This document shows positions 5,566-10,311 of a stretch of DNA of 10,311 bases, one piece after another. The position numbers were made by a program, and so were the translations under genes. This DNA is from JAGVYE01 sp964502785. Lineage in GTDB: Archaea > Nanobdellota > Nanobdellia > Woesearchaeales > GW2011-AR9. The notes under the pieces were generated by a model. That model saw nothing but the letters and a program-made list of their open reading frames with translations, was not told the origin of the DNA and did no database searches. Location: assembly GCA_964502785.1 (NCBI GenBank), contig CAZCXW010000049.1, forward strand, positions 1-10,311. The letters are read 5' to 3'. Every line of letters begins with the position of its first letter. Position 1 is the stretch's first letter.

Positions 5566-7260
5566 ATGGAACCAGATCTAGAGAAAAAACCTGAACCTAA
5601 ACCAACTGCCTACGGAGCGGAGCAAATTACCGTTCTGGAAGGTCTAGAAGCAGTACGTAAACGCCCAGGGATGTACATTGGAGATACTAGTGTAAGAGGT
5701 TTTCACCATTTAGTCTGGGAAATCGTCGATAACTCCATTGACGAGGCTCTTGCTGGTTTCTGTACACATATCAAAGTCGTTGTCCATAAAGATAATTCCA
5801 TCACGGTGAGCGATGATGGCAGAGGGATTCCTGTGGAGATTCATCCTAAATATGGAGTTCCGGCCGTGCAGATTGCTCTCACAAAACTTCATGCGGGAGG
5901 CAAATTTACTAAAGACTCTTATAAAGTGTCAGGAGGCTTACATGGCGTTGGTCTCTCTGTGGTAAATGCCCTTTCTATTGCTTTAGAAGTTCAAGTTAAG
6001 AGAGATGGGAAAATTCACTTTCAAAAATATTCTCAAGGCAAGCCCATCACAGAATTGCAAGTAATTGGCGACACGCCGGATACGGGAACGATTGTGTACT
6101 TTAAGCCTGATCCTGAAATTTTCCAAGTCGGTGAGTTTCATTATGACATTCTGGCCAAAAGGCTAAGAGAATTAGCTTTTCTCAATAAGGGGATTGAAAT
6201 CGAACTTATTGACGAACGCCAGGAAAATAAGGGAGAAACTTTCCAATATGATGGAGGAATCCGCCAATTTGTAGAATATGTAGATCAGAATAAACAGCCT
6301 TTGCATGAAGTAATCACCATCGAAAAAACTAAAGATGACATTCTCGTTGAAATTGCCCTTCGTTACAACTCCAGCTATCAAGAAAATGTTTTCTCCTTTG
6401 TAAATAATATCAACACGTTGGAAGGTGGAACCCACCTTTCCGGTTTTAAGACTGCGTTGACAAGGGTTTTAAATTCGTTTGCTAAAGAAGGGATGAAAGA
6501 AGATCTTAAACTAACAGGGGACGACGTCAAAGAAGGATTGACAGCTGTCATTTCCGTAAAAGTGCAGGAACCATTATTTGAAGGGCAAACTAAAACAAAG
6601 TTAGGAAATAGCGATGTTTTTGGCGCGGTGAGTTCTTTGGTTCATGATGAATTAACTACGCATTTTAATGAACATCCTCAACATGCAAAGTTGATTATCG
6701 GAAAAGCGTTGGATGCTGCCCGCGCTCGTGAAGCGGCGCGAAAAGCCCGCGACTTAGCTCGACGAAAAGGCGCTTTAGATGGTGCGGGATTGCCGGGAAA
6801 GTTAGCGGATTGCAGTGAACGCGATCCTACCAAATGTGAAATATATATTGTGGAAGGGGATTCAGCCGGGGGTTCAGCAAAGATGGGAAGAAATCGGCAA
6901 TTCCAAGCCATTTTGCCGCTACGAGGGAAAATTCTTAATGTAGAAAAAGCCCGCCTTCATAAGATGATGGAGAATAAAGAATTAATTTCTATGATTACAG
7001 CTTTAGGGACAAGCATCGGGGAAGAGTTCAATATTGGTAAATTAAGGTATGATAAAGTTATCATTATGACGGATGCTGATGTTGATGGCTCGCATATCAT
7101 GACGTTGTTGTTAACATTCTTGTATAGGTATACCAAAGAATTAATCGAAAAAGGCCATGTTTACATTGCCATGCCTCCGTTGTATCGTTTGCAAAAAGGC
7201 AAACAAATTGAATATGTTTACTCTGATGGGGAAAAGATGAAAAGGGCTGCGGAAATGTGA
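5566..7260 (+). CDS. gyrB: DNA gyrase subunit B, interrupted by an in-frame TGA
   Basis: GyrB is the ATPase subunit of gyrase (GyrA2GyrB2), which introduces negative supercoils into DNA. In order: GHKL ATPase domain with E52 and N56 in WEIVDNSIDEA, DDGRGIPV (83-90) and GGLHGVGLS (123-131); transducer domain with QTKTKLGN (341-348); TOPRIM domain with E430 in VEGDSAGGSAK and D503/D505/D507 in TDADVDGSH. The frame stops at TGA (7258-7260, codon 565), but the same frame continues into QRYKGLGEMNPQQLWETTMDP and ends at 7482 with the usual NLDV terminus. Without the TGA the protein would be 638 aa, the normal length. Related sequences commonly have glycine near this point (EMG..), and GGA to TGA is one base change. 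Truncation would remove an essential TOPRIM-tail motif, so sequencing error or a recent mutation is likely. gyrA is not adjacent. Confidence 0.95.
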   Translation: MEPDLEKKPEPKPTAYGAEQITVLEGLEAVRKRPGMYIGDTSVRGFHHLVWEIVDNSIDEALAGFCTHIKVVVHKDNSITVSDDGRGIPVEIHPKYGVPAVQIALTKLHAGGKFTKDSYKVSGGLHGVGLSVVNALSIALEVQVKRDGKIHFQKYSQGKPITELQVIGDTPDTGTIVYFKPDPEIFQVGEFHYDILAKRLRELAFLNKGIEIELIDERQENKGETFQYDGGIRQFVEYVDQNKQPLHEVITIEKTKDDILVEIALRYNSSYQENVFSFVNNINTLEGGTHLSGFKTALTRVLNSFAKEGMKEDLKLTGDDVKEGLTAVISVKVQEPLFEGQTKTKLGNSDVFGAVSSLVHDELTTHFNEHPQHAKLIIGKALDAARAREAARKARDLARRKGALDGAGLPGKLADCSERDPTKCEIYIVEGDSAGGSAKMGRNRQFQAILPLRGKILNVEKARLHKMMENKELISMITALGTSIGEEFNIGKLRYDKVIIMTDADVDGSHIMTLLLTFLYRYTKELIEKGHVYIAMPPLYRLQKGKQIEYVYSDGEKMKRAAEM

Positions 7261-7482
7261 GAAGGAGTTGTCATCCAGCGCTATAAAGGGTTAGGGGAAA
7301 TGAATCCGCAGCAGTTATGGGAAACAACGATGGATCCTTCTGTCCGAAAATTAAAACTTGTCACCATAGAAGATGCAGTTGCCGCCGACCAGATTTTTAC
7401 CGTCTTGATGGGTGATGAAGTTGAACCACGCCGTGAATTCATTGAAAAGCATGCTAAAGAAGTTGTGAATTTGGATGTTTGA
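7261..7482 (+). pseudogene. gyrB: C-terminal remainder of gyrB after the in-frame TGA
   Basis: These 73 codons stay in the gyrB frame and encode the conserved TOPRIM tail: IQRYKGLGEMNPQQLWETTM, then VEPRREFIEKHAKEVVNLDV, which is the normal end of GyrB. The first in-frame ATG (7300) lies inside the GEMN motif, so independent translation would lose the RYKGLGE residues that contact the TOPRIM metal site. A purine-rich GAAGGAG at 7261-7267 resembles a Shine-Dalgarno sequence but has no in-frame start placed to use it. It is best read as part of one gyrB gene spanning 5566-7482. Confidence 0.85.
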
Positions 7483-7488
7483 ATTTGC

Positions 7489-7493
7489 TTTTT
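7489..7493 (+). terminator. T-tract terminator after gyrB
   Basis: The sequence TGCTTTTTC seven bases past the gyrB stop has a T5 tract without a hairpin, the form archaeal terminators usually take. The identical nonamer TGCTTTTTC occurs after the HD-domain gene at 10146-10154. Confidence 0.35.
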
Positions 7494-7511
7494 CACCAGA
7501 ATCATACATTA

Positions 7512-7522
7512 CTTATTTAAAG
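7512..7522 (+). promoter_or_regulatory. TATA box of the 7566 gene
   Basis: CTTATTTAAAG would place transcription start near 7543, giving a leader of about 23 bases that carries the GGAGG Shine-Dalgarno at 7551-7555. This gene therefore has a leadered mRNA, unlike most in the window. Confidence 0.45.
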
Positions 7523-7550
7523 AAATCATCTGAATTCCCTAATAATAAAT

Positions 7551-7555
7551 GGAGG
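7551..7555 (+). promoter_or_regulatory. Shine-Dalgarno sequence of the 7566 gene
   Basis: GGAGG lies 10 bases upstream of the ATG at 7566. It is the clearest ribosome binding site in the window and fixes this start. Confidence 0.65.
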
Positions 7556-7565
7556 AAATAAAAAA

Positions 7566-7802
7566 ATGCCAGGATTCAATAAAAGTTTGGATAAAGAATT
7601 ATTCGCCGAGTCGGTAGAAATCGGGTTAACAAAAATTACCGTAGCCGTGTATTCTTACAACAGCGGCACGCCAAAATTGCAAATTTCCCGTCAAAGCAGG
7701 GATATGGAAGGCGAGTATCAGTTCTCGAAACTTGGAAGATTAATCAAAGAAGAAGTAGAAGCCATTTTGCCGTTCATTGAGAAAGCAAAAAAGTTTTTGT
7801 AA
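7566..7802 (+). CDS. Small PC4/PUR-like nucleic-acid-binding protein candidate, 78 aa
   Basis: The protein has an N-terminal ELFAESVEIG segment, strands TKITVAVYSYN (22-32) and PKLQISRQSR (36-45), then GEYQFSKLGRLIKEEVEAIL (49-68) and a final helix to KAKKFL. This order of a few curved strands, a short lysine/arginine-rich turn and a C-terminal helix resembles the small single-strand-binding domains of the PC4/PUR type, where the pattern 'K.GR.L..EE...L...I..A' is familiar. Members bind single-stranded DNA or RNA and affect transcription or replication. The resemblance is by eye only and the family call is moderate to low; that it is a real gene is well supported by the strong Shine-Dalgarno and TATA box. 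It lies downstream of gyrB with its own promoter and converges on the lipoprotein gene. Confidence 0.8.
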   Translation: MPGFNKSLDKELFAESVEIGLTKITVAVYSYNSGTPKLQISRQSRDMEGEYQFSKLGRLIKEEVEAILPFIEKAKKFL

Positions 7803-7868
7803 ATGGTCGTTATCTGTAATTCCAGAGGTTGCCCAAATTATTGTTTTCGTCTCTTAAACGATACTCTG

Positions 7869-9176
7869 CTATTTCGTGAAGAAATTGTTTATAGTTCTCT
7901 TTGATTCTTCTGTCAGTGTCGGATGCGACGAACCTGGACCATATCCTCCAACGACTACTCCTTTTGGTCGCTTTTCTGGAGAGAGAGCATTAATCTCTTC
8001 GATAATAATTTGGTGATAATCATCTTGGAGTTCTCGTAATTGCCTACTCTGCGTGGTATATTCCAGTGGTGCATCGGGACCAACCTCTTCGTACGCAAAG
8101 TAAAGTTCACCCACCCACCATTCTGTGTCGGCTGCTTGTGTTACAGAAACGTCATATGTTGCCTTTACTTTTTGTTGCCGAAACTGCTCCAGATTGATGA
8201 TAAAATTATGGCCAATAGTATACGCAACAATATCATATCCTTGGGGATCCAATCCAGTGCTATAATCTCCTAACTTGGCTATAACTTTTCCCTTAAAAAC
8301 TTCACGTACTTTTGGTAATATGTACTTGTGCCATTCATTTGCTTTTTCAATTTTTTTTCGTTGTCGTTCTAATTCAGAATATTCAGCAAGAAGGTTATGC
8401 AGCTTGCTGGGAAGTTCGTTAGCGGGAGCAAAGTATTCTGCTTGATATTCTTCAGCAAGCTTTGCCCATGCCAATGCTTCTTCTTCAACAACATCCAAAA
8501 ATTGTTGCATAGTGAGTTTTGTGTATTCTTTCTCAGCTTGTGGTCCTCCTCCGGCGTCGAGGAAGATAACAATAGCAAAACCAGCCCTTTTTAGGGTAGC
8601 GATAGAAGAAAGAGTTGTTAATTTCATACTCTCCCATAGCTCGTCGGTGGTGGAAGGGTCAAACTTTCTTACTCCTTGTATAATGCACACAGAATTTAGT
8701 CCCAATCGTTTTAGCTCATTAATATTCTCAACTACATTTGGTAGCTCTGGCGGACTAACCCAGGAACACTTGACAAAATCAGGATACTGCCGTAAAAGTC
8801 CTGCTGGATTTGGTGGAAGGACTTGCACTGGTGCCAAAGGAATGGGATTTGTTTCAGATGGCAGATGCATGGGACAAACAGTCTTAAAATCTGTGCAACA
8901 GTTTCCATTCCGTTCGCAGACTGCATCACAAAAGCACCAATCGCTTCCTGATTCTGCATAACCGGTGCAGTGTCCAACACAGCTCAGGGAAGGATTAAAA
9001 GTTCTTCCTGTGGGGTCAACGCGAGGCTGTTCAGACTGTGGTTGTCTTTCATCAGCTAAGAAAGGTGTAGAAGTTGGCTCTTTCTTTTCCTCACGTTGTT
9101 GAATACATCCACTAATGAAAAGGACTAAAATGACATATAAAATTAGTATTACTAAATAACCTCTTTTTGACTTCAT
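7869..9176 (-). CDS. Lipoprotein with somatomedin-B-like module and TIM-barrel glycoside-hydrolase-like domain
   Basis: The frame could begin at 9209, but the ATG at 9174-9176 (MKSKRGY) is preferred: a TATA-like box lies about 25 bases upstream of it and it puts a basic n-region directly before the hydrophobic segment LVILILYVILVLF. Using that start (435 aa), a lipobox ISGC places the lipidated cysteine at 24. A Thr/Pro/Gln-rich linker follows. Residues 66-101 carry eight cysteines in the order C-x3-C-x10-C-x-C-x3-C-x5-CC-x6-C with CCTDF, the somatomedin-B pattern. Residues 125-435 look like a (beta/alpha)8 barrel: AIVIFLDAG strand, FAPANE (249-254, candidate acid/base E254), and WWVGELYF (E357, candidate nucleophile), with a final strand GVVVGGYGPG. 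This suggests a cell-surface carbohydrate-active enzyme; substrate unknown. Ends with TAG. Confidence 0.85.
   Translation of the reverse strand: MKSKRGYLVILILYVILVLFISGCIQQREEKKEPTSTPFLADERQPQSEQPRVDPTGRTFNPSLSCVGHCTGYAESGSDWCFCDAVCERNGNCCTDFKTVCPMHLPSETNPIPLAPVQVLPPNPAGLLRQYPDFVKCSWVSPPELPNVVENINELKRLGLNSVCIIQGVRKFDPSTTDELWESMKLTTLSSIATLKRAGFAIVIFLDAGGGPQAEKEYTKLTMQQFLDVVEEEALAWAKLAEEYQAEYFAPANELPSKLHNLLAEYSELERQRKKIEKANEWHKYILPKVREVFKGKVIAKLGDYSTGLDPQGYDIVAYTIGHNFIINLEQFRQQKVKATYDVSVTQAADTEWWVGELYFAYEEVGPDAPLEYTTQSRQLRELQDDYHQIIIEEINALSPEKRPKGVVVGGYGPGSSHPTLTEESKRTINNFFTK
8874..8981 (-). other. Somatomedin-B-like cysteine domain within the lipoprotein
   Basis: The segment runs from the first cysteine in SCVGHC to the last in TVCP. 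All eight cysteines, the C.C pair (CFC), the adjacent CC and the aromatic after CCTD agree with the knotted disulfide domain known mainly from animal extracellular proteins such as vitronectin and ENPP enzymes. Oxidised extracellular location fits the lipoprotein signal. Confidence 0.7.
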
Positions 9177-9191
9177 AGTATAAACTATTTT

Positions 9192-9206
9192 CTTATTCTT
9201 TATTAA
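9192..9206 (-). promoter_or_regulatory. TATA-like promoter of the lipoprotein gene
   Basis: The minus strand reads TTAATAAAGAATAAG, centred about 24 bases upstream of the ATG at 9176. It overlaps the longer alternative N-terminus (ATG at 9209), which argues for the shorter start. Confidence 0.4.
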
Positions 9207-9212
9207 CATTTA

Positions 9213-9290
9213 GGCGACTTCTGGAACTCTGTGATGCTCGACTTCGCTTCCACTCCTCGCCACGCTCCACTCTCACTTCGTTTGGGACAG
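9213..9290. repeat. Strand-biased, GC-richer intergenic element
   Basis: Within an AT-rich 300-base intergenic region, this stretch is much richer in C and T on the plus strand (purine-rich on minus) with repeated CTTCG, CTCG, CCACTC and CACTTCG words. It lies directly upstream of the lipoprotein promoter. The minus-strand frame is open over it but has no start codon. It may be a dispersed repeat or remnant of inserted DNA; nothing here identifies a family. Confidence 0.35.
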
Positions 9291-9480
9291 ATAACAACAA
9301 TCGCGATGTTAAACTCAATAACTCTTAAATCTGAAATAGTTGCCATACAATTTTAAGCTTTTTGCATGGTAAAAGTTTATTAATTCCGAAAGGAACTTGT
9401 TGTCAAATGTATTACTTAGTTGATTTTGTCTCATAACTGAACTATTGTGTATACCTTTTTATTCCTCTCTGGAGAAGCTC
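9291..9480. other. Intergenic region upstream of the HD-domain gene
   Basis: AT-rich and non-coding as far as I can see. TATA-like words occur at 9375-9384 (GTTTATTAAT) and 9447-9455 (TGTATACC), neither at decisive spacing. A small TTCC-GAAA-GGAA hairpin sits at 9384-9395. Confidence 0.4.
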
Positions 9481-10140
9481 ATGATGGATAAAACTGAAAT
9501 CATCCGAAGAACTGAACAGTTTGTCAAGAATAAACTAGAAGGCGAAGGTTCAGGCCACGACTGGTGGCATATCGTTCGCGTGAAAAATATTGCTGACCAA
9601 ATAACTAAAAATGAAAGTGATGCAGATCCTTTCATCGTTCAAATTGCCGCCCTTCTTCAGGATATTGCAGATTGGAAATTCCATGATGGAGATGATACCA
9701 TCGGGCCGAAAGCAGCAATGAATTGGCTTGAAAGCCAGGGAGTAGAGGGAAAAACCATTTCTAAAGTAGCAATCATTATTCAGGAAATTTCGTTTAAAGG
9801 TGCAGGTGTGAAATCAAACGTGAGCAGCAAGGAAGGGATGATTGTTCAGGATGCAGATCGCCTTGATGCCATCGGTGCCGTTGGCATCGCAAGAACTTTT
9901 GCTTTTGGCGGACATAAGAATAGAGAAATCTATAATCCTGATATTAAGCCAGAATTTCATCAATCATTTGAGGAATACAAAAAGAATTGTTCTCCAACAA
10001 TTAACCATTTCTACGAAAAACTTCTCCTCTTAAGAAATTTGATGAATACTGAAACTGCCAAAAAAATGGCTGAAGGACGGCACCGCTACATGGAAGAATA
10101 TCTCCTTCGTTTTTACGAAGAATGGGAAGGGAAAAAGTAA
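9481..10140 (+). CDS. HD-domain phosphohydrolase-like protein (YedJ-like), HD motif reads QD
   Basis: The frame extends upstream to a TTG, but ATG at 9481 or 9484 is the likely start because GGAG (9471-9474) sits 6 or 9 bases before them. The 219-aa protein matches the YedJ-like branch of HD-superfamily phosphohydrolases, metal-dependent enzymes acting on phosphoesters or nucleotides. Motifs: SGHDWWHIVRV (24-34, first metal His H30), AALLQDIADWKF (56-67), ISFKG (103-107), QDADRLDAIGAVGIARTFAF (123-142, last metal Asp in DADR) and the C-terminal NHFYEKLLLLRNLMNTETAK region. The defining HD pair is QD here: codon CAG at 9658-9660 replaces the expected CAT or CAC, which should weaken or remove metal binding. 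The rest of the protein is well conserved, so this may be a sequencing error, a pseudoenzyme or altered metal site. No operon partner is visible. Confidence 0.85.
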   Translation: MMDKTEIIRRTEQFVKNKLEGEGSGHDWWHIVRVKNIADQITKNESDADPFIVQIAALLQDIADWKFHDGDDTIGPKAAMNWLESQGVEGKTISKVAIIIQEISFKGAGVKSNVSSKEGMIVQDADRLDAIGAVGIARTFAFGGHKNREIYNPDIKPEFHQSFEEYKKNCSPTINHFYEKLLLLRNLMNTETAKKMAEGRHRYMEEYLLRFYEEWEGKK

Positions 10141-10148
10141 GTTACTGC

Positions 10149-10153
10149 TTTTT
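10149..10153 (+). terminator. T-tract terminator after the HD-domain gene
   Basis: T5 in the context TGCTTTTTC, eight bases past the stop codon; the same nonamer follows gyrB. No hairpin accompanies it. Confidence 0.35.
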
Positions 10154-10265
10154 CCTAAGCTAGTACACTCGTCTCCAGACCACCAGTGAATATGCTGATG
10201 AAAAAAGCAGATTTTAGCGCATTTTAGTCTATTGTCAAAGAAAAAACATTACCACCCGCCAACCG

Positions 10266-10280
10266 ATTATTTTATATAGT
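10266..10280 (+). promoter_or_regulatory. Likely promoter of a gene beyond the window
   Basis: ATTATTTTATATAGT is a good archaeal TATA box, and AAGGGGGA at the very end of the window could be a Shine-Dalgarno sequence for a plus-strand gene starting just outside. The rest of 10141-10311 shows no gene and no recognisable tRNA or box C/D RNA. Confidence 0.4.
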
Positions 10281-10311
10281 CTATAACATTTCAAGAGCAA
10301 CTCAAGGGGGA

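Noticed and set aside
7258..7260. A genetic code with TGA read as glycine or another amino acid
   Set aside because: TGA is also the natural end of the 48-818 gene, the TPR gene and gyrB itself, so it works as a stop in this genome. Only one internal TGA is seen.
8512..8961. 149-codon plus-strand frame opposite the lipoprotein gene
   Set aside because: It is antisense to the somatomedin-B and barrel region, is serine/cysteine/proline-rich without domain logic, and has no promoter or ribosome binding site. The minus-strand product is far more convincing.
9445..9480. TTG start extending the HD-domain protein by 12 residues
   Set aside because: The GGAG ribosome binding site would lie inside the extension and the ATGs at 9481/9484 are correctly spaced from it.
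10190..10210. CTGATGA resembling a box C of a C/D guide RNA
   Set aside because: No matching box D (CTGA) or C'/D' pair follows at a suitable distance.
1..10311. CRISPR array or tRNA gene
   Set aside because: No regularly spaced direct repeats and no T-arm (GTTCRA) with matching acceptor stem were seen on either strand by eye.

Overview
The window looks like a piece of an archaeal chromosome, AT-rich and densely coded on both strands. The archaeal call rests on three things: a Kae1-type tRNA threonylcarbamoyltransferase that opens with the archaeal IESTAHTFGIG signature; TATA boxes centred about 25-27 bases upstream of several start codons, as expected for leaderless archaeal mRNAs; and the absence of bacterial -35/-10 promoters. 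A GyrB gene, many unrecognised proteins and a lipoprotein would fit a DPANN lineage such as Woesearchaeota or a related group, but that placement is inference and no rRNA is present to settle it.

Layout. Bases 1-50 hold a strong GC-rich hairpin just beyond the end of a minus-strand gene for an unrecognised protein (48-818). A 200-base divergent intergenic region follows, then kae1 on the plus strand (1035-1985). Kae1 ends tail to tail, with overlapping stop codons, against another unrecognised minus-strand gene (1982-2623). From 2758 to 7482 there are three plus-strand loci, each interrupted: an ATP-grasp protein with eight C-terminal TPR repeats (2758-4857, broken around a T14 tract and an A6 tract); a small unrecognised protein broken by a frameshift (4925-5435); and gyrB (5566-7482, with an in-frame TGA just before its conserved RYKGLGEMN motif). 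Next come a small PC4/PUR-like protein (7566-7802), a minus-strand lipoprotein combining a somatomedin-B-like cysteine module with a probable TIM-barrel glycosidase-like domain (7869-9176), a purine/pyrimidine-biased intergenic element (about 9213-9290), and an HD-domain phosphohydrolase-like gene whose HD motif reads QD (9481-10140). The last 170 bases hold no gene but end in a likely promoter for a gene outside the window.

How the genes relate. There is no obvious shared pathway. Kae1 (tRNA t6A modification) and GyrB (DNA supercoiling) are housekeeping genes, apparently with their own promoters and without their usual partners Bud32 and GyrA beside them. Most genes appear to be single transcription units. 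The most distinctive items are the ATP-grasp-TPR fusion next to a small gene whose start codon lies inside a perfect inverted repeat, and the archaeal lipoprotein with a somatomedin-B-type cysteine pattern. Three interrupted genes in 5 kb mean that either the assembly has base-level errors here (two of the four breaks lie in or beside long homopolymers) or this is a decaying or phase-variable region; the sequence alone cannot decide.
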